Notes under the pieces: generated by a model | The model's database searches: none | What the model saw: only the letters and a program-made list of their open reading frames with translations | Told to the model about the DNA's origin: nothing | Source: Aved-18 sp964606665 | GTDB lineage: Bacteria > Cyanobacteriota > Vampirovibrionia > Obscuribacterales > Obscuribacteraceae | Length of the DNA: 64,000 nt | Assembly: GCA_964606665.1 (NCBI GenBank) | Contig: CAZSHS010000009.1 | Location: 1-64,000 of the forward strand | Direction of reading: 5' to 3' | Program-made: the position numbers and the translations under genes | In this document: piece after piece, positions 1-8,794 of the stretch | Layout of the letters: each line of letters opens with the position of its first letter | Position numbering within the stretch: the stretch's first letter is position 1

Positions 1-1
1 A

Positions 2-874
2 GCAGATAGGCTTCCTCCTTCAGCAGAAGAAACCGCTCTCATTCAAGCCCTAAAATTGCAAGAGAAAGGTGGAAAAGAATCACTCAAAATTGCCGAGTTT
101 CTAGAAACGCTTGCCCAAATGCAAGACCAAAAGGGAAAGAAAGACGATGCGGTCAAAACATATAAGCGTGTAGTTGAGTTGAGAGAAAAACTTGCAGGTG
201 AAAATCTTTCACTTTTGATATCAACCTACAACAAATACAGAGATTACTTGCTTCAAATCAAAGATACTGTCCAAGCTGAAGCGACAATGAAAAAAGTCTT
301 TGCTTTTTATGAAAAACACCCGGGTGAAGAGGAAGAATACTTAAAATCTGGACATGTGAGTATGGGTTCCTTTTATAAAAGAATAGGCAAACCAAAGGAA
401 GCTATCGCTTGCTACGAACATGCCTTCAAATTACAGAACAAGCATGGCGACACAAACACCGATGTGCTTGACGAGCTTTCGAAACTTTACTTTCAGCTAG
501 GAGATTACTCAAATTCTGAAAGAACTTTGAAAATCGCATTCAGCACACTAGCTAAAAAATCTAAAAGTGCTCGTCCTGAAGATGACTATGTAATAAGAGA
601 TAAATTGCTGAGCCTAGCCATTACCCAAACCAAATTGGGTAAGTTCGATGAAGCTGGCAAAAATTTTCAACGCGTAAAAGACTCATTTGAAAGAATTACT
701 GACTTGGGTAATTTTCTTTATCTGGGTGAAAGGTTGCCAAAGAATTTTATGATCCCTTATGTCGAATATTTGCAGAAAACAGGCAAGACGTCCGAAGCAC
801 AAACTATGAAAACTCGACTGGATGCCTTTTTAAAGAAGGAGCTGGCTGTGTGCCCAGGCTGTGGAAGAGGCTAG
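2..874 (+). CDS. TPR-repeat protein (5' end outside window)
   Basis: The reading frame is open from base 2, so the gene starts upstream; a TTG at 56 is internal. What is visible is about 290 residues of helical repeats with TPR character: alternating pairs such as AVKTYKRVVELREKL, AIACYEHAFKLQNKHG and YSNSERTLKIAF. TPRs are protein-interaction scaffolds, and no catalytic motif is visible. The C-terminus ends in a small cysteine motif (CPGCG). The next gene starts 3 bp after the stop and encodes another TPR protein, so the two are probably cotranscribed. The partner is unknown. Confidence 0.85.
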   Translation, partial: ADRLPPSAEETALIQALKLQEKGGKESLKIAEFLETLAQMQDQKGKKDDAVKTYKRVVELREKLAGENLSLLISTYNKYRDYLLQIKDTVQAEATMKKVFAFYEKHPGEEEEYLKSGHVSMGSFYKRIGKPKEAIACYEHAFKLQNKHGDTNTDVLDELSKLYFQLGDYSNSERTLKIAFSTLAKKSKSARPEDDYVIRDKLLSLAITQTKLGKFDEAGKNFQRVKDSFERITDLGNFLYLGERLPKNFMIPYVEYLQKTGKTSEAQTMKTRLDAFLKKELAVCPGCGRG

Positions 875-877
875 TAT

Positions 878-2500
878 ATGAATTTTTCTAATCGCTCGAT
901 TACTAGTAAATGTTTTTTAGTAGCCACCATTATTAGTATCATATGCCTTCCTGCGCAAGCCTTAAATTCAAAAGCCGATAGCTTGCAACAACAAGCAAGA
1001 ATGGAAAAAGAAAAGAAAAACGTAGCCAAAGCGGAATCGCTCTTTTTGCAAGCAGTCAAGGAAGGCGACAAAAATGGATACTGTTATCGAACTAATGCCG
1101 CAGAGGAATTAGCTCAGTGGTATCTTGAACGCAAAGAGTACGTTAAAGCGGAAGAAATGTTCAAGAAAGCTCTGATATCCGGCGCGAAAGATTGGGCTAA
1201 ATACCAGGACTTCGAATATGAATTTGAAAACAATGCCTACTTGTCACAACTCTATCGGCTTCAAAACAACTACGCTAAAGCGGCCGAAAGCTTAAAGAGA
1301 GCAATTTCGTTCATGTCAAAAACGAATAACATGCACAACGACACCTGCTTGAAATTGAGCAACGAGATGATTCTGGTAGCACGGTGGCAAATGGAGAATA
1401 AGCAAAGTAAGGAAGCAGAAATTCTTTGCCGTGCAGCCTTGAAAGCATTAACGACCTCAGACAGTGCCAAATATAATCAGGCAGAAATCGCACGTTGCAG
1501 GAATCAACTTTCTCTGGCATGTCTTGCTAATAAAAACGTTGGAAAAGATGAAGCATTAATCGACCAAGTAATTGCGCAGCGCTTAGAAAATTTTTCTATT
1601 TTAGATTGGGAAGTTGCTGGGCCCAGTTTGAAAAAAATCGAAATTCTGCAAGCGACAGGAAATAAAGCGGAAGCTCAAAAGCTTTTAAATCAACTAGGTA
1701 GATTTTGGCCAAAAACTGCATTCTCCAAAGCCAGTACACAAGCTGCGCAAGAATGGGAAGACTCCATACTTTGCAGCAGTGAAATATCCACGCGGTATCG
1801 CGGTCATTATTCTAAGGATGCCGAAAAAGCCCTTGCCATAGCCAAACAGTTTGGCTCCAAAGATATCCGTTACGCAATCAGTAACGCTCGTCTTGCTACA
1901 TTGATGTTGCACAATGACTATAAAATGACCGAACCTCTGTCGCAGACAGCAATAAAAAGCATAAAAATGACACTAGGAGAAAACAATCCTGCTGCTGCAT
2001 CTTTCCTAGAACACTGGGGAAAAGAGCTGGAAAATACTACCACCATCCATAGTGCACCATATTCAATGTATAAAGCAGCTCTGGCTATAAGACTTAAAAC
2101 AACAAAGGCTGGCGACGAAGAGGCTTTCAAGGGAGCCAAACAGATAGGCAACTTCTGCAAAACCATGTTCATTAACCGCAAAGAAGACGAACTTATCTCT
2201 ATGTATTCAGATGCAGCAACCATCATTGTGCATGCCAAAGGTTTGAAAGACCAAAATGCACTTGACGCATTAAGCGACCAGATATCTATGCTTGAACGAC
2301 AGTATCTTTATACGATGAATGCTTCCGACCACGCAAAAACCTTTGAGCTCTACAAAAAATTGCTCGTTGCACAATCACTCTTTTACGGAAAAGACAGCGC
2401 CGAAGTAAAGGAAACTGCAAAACAATACGTTGCTCTTTTACGCAAGATGAAACTTACATACGAAGCCAACTCCGCTGCCAAGAGCTGGAGATTGAATTAG
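878..2500 (+). CDS. Secreted TPR-repeat protein
   Basis: This 540-residue protein has an N-terminal signal peptide (basic start, hydrophobic stretch CFLVATIISIICLPAQA, probable cleavage after QALN), so it should be exported. The rest is helical TPR-like repeats: YVKAEEMFKKALISG, YAKAAESLKRAISFM, KEAEILCRAALKAL, and a final FELYKKLLVAQSLFYG segment. There is no enzymatic motif. It lies 3 bp behind the preceding TPR gene, which suggests a two-gene unit of related envelope proteins. The function is unknown; a scaffold or assembly role is inferred from the repeats only. Confidence 0.85.
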   Translation: MNFSNRSITSKCFLVATIISIICLPAQALNSKADSLQQQARMEKEKKNVAKAESLFLQAVKEGDKNGYCYRTNAAEELAQWYLERKEYVKAEEMFKKALISGAKDWAKYQDFEYEFENNAYLSQLYRLQNNYAKAAESLKRAISFMSKTNNMHNDTCLKLSNEMILVARWQMENKQSKEAEILCRAALKALTTSDSAKYNQAEIARCRNQLSLACLANKNVGKDEALIDQVIAQRLENFSILDWEVAGPSLKKIEILQATGNKAEAQKLLNQLGRFWPKTAFSKASTQAAQEWEDSILCSSEISTRYRGHYSKDAEKALAIAKQFGSKDIRYAISNARLATLMLHNDYKMTEPLSQTAIKSIKMTLGENNPAAASFLEHWGKELENTTTIHSAPYSMYKAALAIRLKTTKAGDEEAFKGAKQIGNFCKTMFINRKEDELISMYSDAATIIVHAKGLKDQNALDALSDQISMLERQYLYTMNASDHAKTFELYKKLLVAQSLFYGKDSAEVKETAKQYVALLRKMKLTYEANSAAKSWRLN

Positions 2501-2545
2501 ACTACCTAAACGTTAAGCATAGCGTCAAGAAAGAGCGCCTACTTA

Positions 2546-2574
2546 TTGTGACACCCCCTAATCAGTGATAATAT
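2546..2574 (+). promoter_or_regulatory. Predicted sigma-70 promoter of rpsU
   Basis: A -35 box TTGTGA (2546-2551) is separated by 17 bp from a -10 box TAATAT (2569-2574). Each matches 4 of 6 consensus bases. Transcription would start near 2581 and give a leader of about 85 nt before the bS21 start codon. The placement between two gene units supports it, but it is a prediction by eye. Confidence 0.45.
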
Positions 2575-2594
2575 GGCAAACGTTATAGCTTTTC

Positions 2595-2635
2595 ATATCT
2601 GGACAGCTATCCGGAGATATCCGGTGCCCAGATAT
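2595..2635 (+). promoter_or_regulatory. Nested hairpin in the rpsU leader
   Basis: The arms ATATCTGG (2595-2602) and CCAGATAT (2628-2635) are perfectly complementary. They enclose an inner pair of CCGG blocks (2611-2614 and 2621-2624) that can also pair. The structure ends 15 nt before the Shine-Dalgarno AGGGGTG (2651-2657). A role in translational control or mRNA stability of bS21 is inference. Confidence 0.45.
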
Positions 2636-2665
2636 TCATTTGACGACCTGAGGGGTGAATAAGCA

Positions 2666-2839
2666 TTGTCAGAGGTTAGAGTAGCGGAAGGGGAAAGTAT
2701 CGAGCAGGCCCTCAAGCGCTTCAAGAAAAAAATCCAGAAAGCTGGAATTTTGTCAGAAATCAAGCGCCGCGAAAGATACGAAAAACCCAGCGTTAAAAGA
2801 AAACGCAAAGCCGAAGCCGCCCGCAAGCGTCGCGCCTAA
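2666..2839 (+). CDS. rpsU: Small ribosomal subunit protein bS21
   Basis: This 57-residue, very basic protein matches bS21, which sits on the 30S platform near the anti-Shine-Dalgarno end of 16S rRNA and helps translation initiation. Family hallmarks are visible: ESIEQALKRFKKKIQKAGILSEI near the N-terminus, then KRRERYEKPSVKRKRK and an Ala/Arg/Lys tail. The start is a TTG with a good Shine-Dalgarno (AGGGGTG at 2651) at suitable spacing. It appears monocistronic with its own promoter and leader hairpin. The length is usual for the family. Confidence 0.95.
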   Translation: MSEVRVAEGESIEQALKRFKKKIQKAGILSEIKRRERYEKPSVKRKRKAEAARKRRA

Positions 2840-2974
2840 GGTAAGTCCAACAGCTTAGTGCTTTTGGGGTTTTACATTTAATCACTTGACTACCGGCTTG
2901 GAGTGCTGTTTTCCTCCAGAGTGGGAATATTAGTTGTAGCTATATTCCGACTTCCTTCACCGGGGGCTTTTGTC

Positions 2975-3256
2975 ATGGTTACCAAAGAAAGAACTGCCAG
3001 TTTGAACGCACCTAAAAATGAGGGCGAGCTGGTCAAAGTTGATTTGTCCAAACTACAAAATGGTTTGAATAAAATCTTCGCCAGGCAAAATCGCAAAGAA
3101 TTGAACAAAATCTATCAAGATGATTTTGACTATCTCTGGGACTTAAAAGAATTAGCAATTTTAGAAAAGAAACAAATTGTAGAAGTACCAGGCACCTGGC
3201 TGTCCGAAATGGACAGTGCATTGGCCAGCCTGGATGAGAGATCACACACACACTAA
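2975..3256 (+). CDS. Small hypothetical protein
   Basis: A 93-residue protein starting at ATG 2975, preceded by a G-rich stretch (GGGGG) at Shine-Dalgarno distance. The frame is open further upstream, but that part reads as non-conserved leader. The product is soluble and charged, with a helical centre (LSKLQNGLNKIFARQNRKELNKIY) and an acidic segment (QDDFDYLWDLKEL). No known domain is recognised. Its 3' end overlaps the next gene by about 23 bp, suggesting translational coupling. The function is unknown. Confidence 0.55.
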   Translation: MVTKERTASLNAPKNEGELVKVDLSKLQNGLNKIFARQNRKELNKIYQDDFDYLWDLKELAILEKKQIVEVPGTWLSEMDSALASLDERSHTH

Positions 3257-3893
3257 ATCCTCCGCTTCAACAGCAAAAGCAGGCTGGATACTAACAGCCT
3301 GTTTTTTTGCTTTTTGCATTCTGAATTCAGCCTCTATCGCGCCTTTAAGGGCGCAGCCCACAAAAAACATCATGCAGCAAACTTATCAGCGTCTGCAATT
3401 AATCGCTCAAGCTGCTCTAAAAGCCGATGACAAACTACTCTTGCAACTAGAAGACACAAGAAAACGACTGGCAAAACTATGCGCGAATAAAGCCTATCCC
3501 AGCCTTCATGACGATATTGCCGCGCTTCAATCGCAACTGAACGAAACACTCGAAGACAATCCTTATATAAGTAAAGAATTCGAAGCTGAGTCGGGCATAA
3601 GCTCGCAAGAATTGCCGGTCAATCGCGAAAAGGCACGCATCAAAGTTTCACTGGATCCTTCTATATCTGAGTTTTTGGTGCAAAAGTGGAGCGAAAATCC
3701 ACCAGCATCGCTCAATCAAAAGGCTGGCACAATTTGCGTTCTGACAAATGGCTTTGATTTAGCAATTTTATATGTAAGCTCGCTTGAAGGCTCACCCTGC
3801 AAAGACCGGAAAACGGGCAAGCCACGCATTTTGAGCCTGCGCATAACCCCAGACCCCAAGAGCGGTTCAGGTTACTCACCGGCTTTGAACTAG
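3234..3893 (+). CDS. Hypothetical exported protein
   Basis: A 219-residue protein if started at ATG 3234; an in-frame ATG at 3216 is also possible. The N-terminus carries a hydrophobic export signal (ILTACFFAFCILNSASIAPL) with likely cleavage near LRAQ. The mature part begins with a helical, possibly coiled-coil region (QRLQLIAQAALKADDKLLLQL, then LEDTRKRLAKLCA) and ends with a more beta-like domain containing ICVLTNGFDLAILYVSS. I recognise no family. It overlaps the preceding small gene, so the two are probably cotranscribed. Confidence 0.7.
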   Translation: MRDHTHTKSSASTAKAGWILTACFFAFCILNSASIAPLRAQPTKNIMQQTYQRLQLIAQAALKADDKLLLQLEDTRKRLAKLCANKAYPSLHDDIAALQSQLNETLEDNPYISKEFEAESGISSQELPVNREKARIKVSLDPSISEFLVQKWSENPPASLNQKAGTICVLTNGFDLAILYVSSLEGSPCKDRKTGKPRILSLRITPDPKSGSGYSPALN

Positions 3894-4012
3894 GCTAAAC
3901 CCCATGTCTAAAACTGCCCCAGGATTCTAGTCTGGATGTATAGGCAGAGGGAACGCGCCATGCGTTTCTCAGCATTTGGCGGCATTTTTTACCTACTGGA
4001 GTTGAAAAACCT

Positions 4013-6676
4013 ATGTTCACAAACAAAAGGCAAGTAGCGCTTCTTGGAGTCGCAGTCCAGGCGTGTCTTTCGCTAAGCATGACATTGCCACTCGAAGCAA
4101 GATATAGCAGCACAGCTCAAGCAAAATTATCGGGAAATCCCTCGGCTAAAGCGACAGCCGAAAAGAAAACAAGCTTTGATGGCGAAGGTTCAGGCACGCT
4201 TATTGCCATGTCACCCACCGGAAAACGAGTAGGACAGTGCCCTTTAAAACATACTGATGTAAAGGCAAAAATCTCAGGTTATGTAAGTCACGTCACAGTC
4301 AAACAGACTTTTCATAATCCCTATGATCATAAAATTGAAGCAGTCTACACATTCCCGCTTTGTGAAACAGCCGCAGTCGACGATATGGTAATGAAAGTGG
4401 GATCGCGCATTGTGCGCGGTACCATCAAGAAAAAAGAGGAAGCCAAAGAAATCTACGACAGAGCCAAAGAAGCAGGACACGTAGCCTCACTCTTAGACCA
4501 AGAACGTCCTAACATTTTTACTCAGTCTGTCGCTAATATCGAACCAGGTAAAGAAGTCGAAATCACAATTCAATATATAGATCTTTTACCTTACGACGAT
4601 GGCAAATATACTTTCAATTTTCCAACAGTCGTAGGACCGCGCTTTATCCCGGGTGCCTCAACCGGCTCTAAGTCTGGCACGGGGCGAGTGAATGACACAG
4701 ACAGAGTAGGCGACGCATCTAAAATCACACCTCCTGTTACTCCAAAAGGCACACGCGCCGGACACGACATATCTATTTATGTCGATATTGATGCTGGTGT
4801 AGCGTTGAGCAATTTAAAATCAGAATTGCACGAAGTGAGTGTGAATAATCCAAACGCAAGCCACGCCTCTGTTTCGCTTATGAATAAAAGTACGATTCCA
4901 AACAAAGACTTTGTTCTTTCATGGGACGTGGCTGGCGACAAACTGAAAAGCGGATATCTCACGTATAGAGAGCCCAAGTTACATGATGGGTCTGGATATT
5001 TTACTTTAATGTTGTTACCGCCCAAACGTGTAACACCAGATACAGTGGCACCAAAAGAAATGGTCTTTTTGATAGACTGCTCTGGATCACAGAGCGGACC
5101 GCCACTTGAAAAAGCAAAAGAAACTCTAAGTTATATCGTCGATCATATGAATGCAAATGATACTTTTCAGATTATTGCGTTCAGCGACACCCAGAAACTC
5201 TTATTTAACGAGCCTCAACCTTCATCTGAAGCAATGCGCGCCAAAGCAAAGAAATTCATCAATGGACTCGATGCTAACGGCGGCACCTGGATGGCAGAAG
5301 CAATCACTAAGATGCTCACCATTGCAGCAGATGAACACAGATTACGTATAATCACATTCATGACTGATGGTTACGTCGGAAACGACATGGAGATTTTGGG
5401 ACTTATTAACAAGTCGCGCGATAAGTCACGCTGGTTTTCATTTGGCACCGGTAATGGTGTCAATAGATTTCTGATTGACGGAATTGCCAAAGAAGGCGGT
5501 GGTGAAGCAGAGTATGTATTGCTCAATTCCAAAGGAGACGAAGTCGGCAAAAAATTCTATCAGCGCATTGCCTCACCTGTTTTGACCGATGTCAAAGTGG
5601 CATTCGATGGCGTTGAAGTAAAGGAAGTTTTCCCCAAAAACGTAAATGATGTCTGGGCTCAAAAACCGCTCTACATCAAAGGTCGCTACATAAAAGCAGG
5701 AGCAGGCACCATAACCCTTACTGGATATCAAGCCGGCAAGCCATACAAACAAACAATGCAGGTCAATTTCCCTGAAGATGCCTCTGCCAACAAAGGTGTA
5801 GCATCTATTTGGGCACGCGCCAAAGTAGATAGACTCATGTCCGAAGACTGGAGGGGCGCGCAGAGCGGCAATCCAAAGAAAGAAATCAAGGACGAAATAA
5901 TTCGCACTGCACTTGATCATCACATCATGACCAATTACACATCATTTGTTGCAGTAGAAGAAAAGACCGTCACCAAAAATGGCAAACTTCAAACTGTGGC
6001 AGTACCTGTTGAAATGGTCGATGGCGTAAGCTACGACACAACTATCGAAGCGGACAAATTGAGCCAAGCACCCAGAGGTGGTTTTGCTGGCGGAGGCGGC
6101 AGCGCAGGCGGTCCTGCGGTTATGGGACGCCTATCAAAACGCAAAGCCTACAACAAGCAAGCTTCGTATCTTGCAAGTCCCTCGGCAATGCCACCACCCC
6201 CTGCGCCAATTTTTGCTGGAGCATTTGGAGGCAGTGCAGAAGGCGCCGCTCCAGCTCCAACTCGTGCATGGGCAACTGGAGCTTCGCAAGCTCAATCGAC
6301 TCCAATGGAAGAGAAAAAAGCCGACAATTTGGCATCGCTTCCTGAACCAAGACCCAAAGCGGCACCAAAAGCTGAAGCCAAAGATAGCAAAGAAGACAAA
6401 GAAGAAAGATTAGCCAATTCTTCTAAGTTAGATGGCAAGTTGCTGGTGTCTATAAAGTCGAGTAAACAAACAGATAAGCTGGACGTTAAAGTGACACTCA
6501 ATTTGAATAAACCTGTTTCGTCTGAGCTTATGAAACTGCTCAAGCAAGCTGGTTTGACCGACATCAAACAGATTGCTACAACAGGTCAGACCAAAGTAAC
6601 TGGAAAAATAACTGCAGCCAATTTGCGCAAACTAATTGCACTTGCGCAAGTGTACAAAGTGGAGGCAGCCAACTAG
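4013..6676 (+). CDS. Secreted VIT and von Willebrand factor A domain protein
   Basis: An 887-residue exported protein with a signal peptide (MFTNKRQVALLGVAVQACLS). Residues about 75-215 form a VIT domain (VTVKQTFHNPYDHKIEAVYTF and QERPNIFTQSVANIEPGKEV). Residues about 348-520 form a vWA domain with an intact MIDAS: DCSGS at 355-359, a Thr in GGTWM, and an Asp in MTDGYVGN. Such domains bind ligands through a metal ion. A Gly/Ala/Pro-rich linker follows (about 690-780), then a charged segment and a roughly 80-residue C-terminal domain (LDVKVTLNLNKPVSSELMKLL). The VIT-vWA order resembles inter-alpha-trypsin-inhibitor-type bacterial proteins. It is monocistronic, with a terminator right after. 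The ligand is unknown. Confidence 0.9.
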   Translation: MFTNKRQVALLGVAVQACLSLSMTLPLEARYSSTAQAKLSGNPSAKATAEKKTSFDGEGSGTLIAMSPTGKRVGQCPLKHTDVKAKISGYVSHVTVKQTFHNPYDHKIEAVYTFPLCETAAVDDMVMKVGSRIVRGTIKKKEEAKEIYDRAKEAGHVASLLDQERPNIFTQSVANIEPGKEVEITIQYIDLLPYDDGKYTFNFPTVVGPRFIPGASTGSKSGTGRVNDTDRVGDASKITPPVTPKGTRAGHDISIYVDIDAGVALSNLKSELHEVSVNNPNASHASVSLMNKSTIPNKDFVLSWDVAGDKLKSGYLTYREPKLHDGSGYFTLMLLPPKRVTPDTVAPKEMVFLIDCSGSQSGPPLEKAKETLSYIVDHMNANDTFQIIAFSDTQKLLFNEPQPSSEAMRAKAKKFINGLDANGGTWMAEAITKMLTIAADEHRLRIITFMTDGYVGNDMEILGLINKSRDKSRWFSFGTGNGVNRFLIDGIAKEGGGEAEYVLLNSKGDEVGKKFYQRIASPVLTDVKVAFDGVEVKEVFPKNVNDVWAQKPLYIKGRYIKAGAGTITLTGYQAGKPYKQTMQVNFPEDASANKGVASIWARAKVDRLMSEDWRGAQSGNPKKEIKDEIIRTALDHHIMTNYTSFVAVEEKTVTKNGKLQTVAVPVEMVDGVSYDTTIEADKLSQAPRGGFAGGGGSAGGPAVMGRLSKRKAYNKQASYLASPSAMPPPPAPIFAGAFGGSAEGAAPAPTRAWATGASQAQSTPMEEKKADNLASLPEPRPKAAPKAEAKDSKEDKEERLANSSKLDGKLLVSIKSSKQTDKLDVKVTLNLNKPVSSELMKLLKQAGLTDIKQIATTGQTKVTGKITAANLRKLIALAQVYKVEAAN

Positions 6677-6710
6677 AGTCAAGAGTTTTCCTCGGACCCT
6701 CCGGTGCAAA

Positions 6711-6750
6711 GAAAAGGACATGGTTTGGTAAGTGCCGTGTCCTTTTTCTT
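6711..6750 (+). terminator. Rho-independent terminator after the VIT/vWA gene
   Basis: The stem arms AAAAGGACATG and CGTGTCCTTTT (one G-T wobble) enclose a 13-nt loop, and the 3' arm runs into a T-rich stretch. It lies 35 bp after the stop codon. Confidence 0.8.
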
Positions 6751-6759
6751 TTGGCACTT

Positions 6760-6828
6760 CTAAGATACTGGAGAGAAATCGTACTTTTCTAGCCAGTATC
6801 TTAGGAAATATCTAAGTTACTGGCTAGA
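6760..6828 (+). promoter_or_regulatory. Three-armed inverted repeat upstream of the amidohydrolase
   Basis: Arm 1 CTAAGATACTGG (6760-6771) is perfectly complementary to arm 2 CCAGTATCTTAG (6793-6804). Arm 2, extended 5' to TCTAGCC..., is also complementary over 17 bp with one mismatch to arm 3 CTAAGTTACTGGCTAGA (6812-6828), which is followed by TTTT. The 1:2 and 2:3 stems cannot form together, a layout typical of attenuators. It could also be a repeated protein-binding site. It ends 39 bp before the next start codon. Confidence 0.5.
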
Positions 6829-6867
6829 TTTTACCTTGTAAACTGTAAAGGTCATTCAAGAGATTCA

Positions 6868-8517
6868 ATGTTGATCGAAACTTCTCAGCAATTTATACAT
6901 TTCGCTCCGGATTCAATCTTCCTGCCTTATCCCGAGCGATTTAAAAGTGGTGTTGAAGTTCTAGTTGATACAAATTCCGGCTTCATTACTGAAGTGTTCG
7001 AGTCTTCTAAAAGAGGAGAGATTCTAAAGACTTATGGTTCGCAGAATGAAAACGTTAGCACCATTAGTGGTGGCTTACTTTTACCAGGACTAACCGACGC
7101 GCACATGCATCCATTGTTCTATTCGATGTTGAATTCGCTGGATCCTATAAGTCTTAAGGGAATGAATAAATCCGAAGTTTTAAACTCTTTCAAGAAGGAA
7201 AACACCGATAATCCAGACTTACAAAAAGCGCTTCTGTTTTTGGATCTTGACTCATCGTCGGTGTCCGGTATCGACGCAAAACTTCTCGATGATATTTTTG
7301 GCAATAGAAAAGTCTGCGTCTACGATGCCTCTTTTCATAGCGGTATAGTGACAAGCCCCGTTATAAGCGCCATTCGAAAAGCCACAAAAAATCGGACCAT
7401 CCCGGGCTTTTTAAAAGACGATGGAAATTTTGCCGAAGCGTACGGGTTTGAAGTTTTCTCAATCTTATGCGCCGACAATCAAAATAAACTTTACGAAACC
7501 ATCGAAAAATCTATTTGGCATACATTCTCAACTGGCACTACCACTATCCATGATCTACTTGCTTTTGACGTCTTAAGCTTTAGAAACATTCTAGAAGTTA
7601 GAAAGAATTGGAGAAACAAGTACAAATTTGAATTTCCTATTTCTCGCTTTTATTTGCGCCATCAGCTTTTAAGTCAGATTTTGCGATTTTGGCAAGAACG
7701 ACTGGATGACTCGATATTCACATCGGATGATGCCAAAACAACATTCGGAATTAAGTTATTCGCCGATGGAAGTTTCGGATCAAGAACTGCTCACATGAGC
7801 GAGAACTACGCCGACTGCCCCACTTGCGGACTTATCTTCGATACAGACCAAGACATTCTTGATGCAATTCAATATTCAGGAAACACACTAGAATCTCATT
7901 CTATTGCGCTGCACGCAATTGGAGATCAAGGTATCAAACGTATTCTCGAAAATATCCAGAAACAAACACTGGATGCCAACCCTCCAACTTCCAAGTTAAA
8001 CTTTAGAATTGAACATTTCGAACTGCCATCTAAAGAAATGATCGAAATGGCAAAAAAATTCAACGTCCATGTTGTGCCACAGCCCAATTTTCTACTCGAT
8101 TTAAAATACAAAGACCGCCTTCATCAGCGAGTTGATGCAATTTGCCCATTGAGTGATATTTCAGATGCCAAAGTTCCAATGATGTTCGGAACAGACGGAA
8201 TGCCAGAAAGTATGCTTTATGCAATTTATTTATCGACTCATGCGCGTGAATCAAGTCAAAGGCTAACTCTAGAACAGGCGATTCATTACTCCTGTGAAAC
8301 AGCAGCTCAGTTTGAAGGCGATCGCAAAGGCACAATCGAGGTCGGACAAAAGGCTGATCTTATTTTGGCAGACCAATCATTATTCGACGACTTAAAACCT
8401 GGTGAGGCAGACATTCCACTTGAATGGTCGGCAGTACAAAGTAAAGTTGACCACCTGCATGGAAAAATAAAAATGGTCCTAAAATCTGGTCAGAAAGTCT
8501 ATGACAATCAGATATGA
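6868..8517 (+). CDS. Amidohydrolase family protein (YtcJ-like)
   Basis: A 549-residue cytoplasmic metal-dependent hydrolase of the amidohydrolase superfamily (Amidohydro_3 / YtcJ group). Visible landmarks are the HxH metal motif in LTDAHMHPL (His79, His81), FADGSFGSRTA, the conserved ALHAIGDQG with a metal-binding His, FRIEHFELPS, VVPQPNF and the terminal metal Asp in FGTDGMPES. The C-terminal KGTIEVGQKADLILAD strand closes the beta-sandwich domain. The length fits the family. The substrate cannot be told; relatives act on N-substituted amines or amides. The putative attenuator-like repeat just upstream may control it. No neighbour hints at a pathway. Confidence 0.9.
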   Translation: MLIETSQQFIHFAPDSIFLPYPERFKSGVEVLVDTNSGFITEVFESSKRGEILKTYGSQNENVSTISGGLLLPGLTDAHMHPLFYSMLNSLDPISLKGMNKSEVLNSFKKENTDNPDLQKALLFLDLDSSSVSGIDAKLLDDIFGNRKVCVYDASFHSGIVTSPVISAIRKATKNRTIPGFLKDDGNFAEAYGFEVFSILCADNQNKLYETIEKSIWHTFSTGTTTIHDLLAFDVLSFRNILEVRKNWRNKYKFEFPISRFYLRHQLLSQILRFWQERLDDSIFTSDDAKTTFGIKLFADGSFGSRTAHMSENYADCPTCGLIFDTDQDILDAIQYSGNTLESHSIALHAIGDQGIKRILENIQKQTLDANPPTSKLNFRIEHFELPSKEMIEMAKKFNVHVVPQPNFLLDLKYKDRLHQRVDAICPLSDISDAKVPMMFGTDGMPESMLYAIYLSTHARESSQRLTLEQAIHYSCETAAQFEGDRKGTIEVGQKADLILADQSLFDDLKPGEADIPLEWSAVQSKVDHLHGKIKMVLKSGQKVYDNQI

Positions 8518-8794
8518 ATTTGGAGATGAGTTTGATGCGGCCTACAGCGTCAAAATTTTCGCATCTGTAAAAGCTTATCCTGACTGCCTTTCAAAATGCC
8601 TACGTAAGAAAAACCATCTATTTTTACTAGCTGCTGACAGGCTGACTGTTTCGCAGGTTATTTTGCCAATGTGTTCATCGTGTATTAAAAACGTGCATAA
8701 TTTCTCACACGCCCTCCCCGAAACACTGTGTCAGTGAGCGTTTCAAAACAGCCTTTTTTACTGTTCTATAGGCGGCTAAAAGAAAGCACTAAAA

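Noticed and set aside
8501..8737. Open frame of 78 codons overlapping the end of the amidohydrolase gene
   Set aside because: No ribosome-binding site, no recognisable domain and cysteine-rich composition without pattern. It starts inside the upstream gene and looks like chance.
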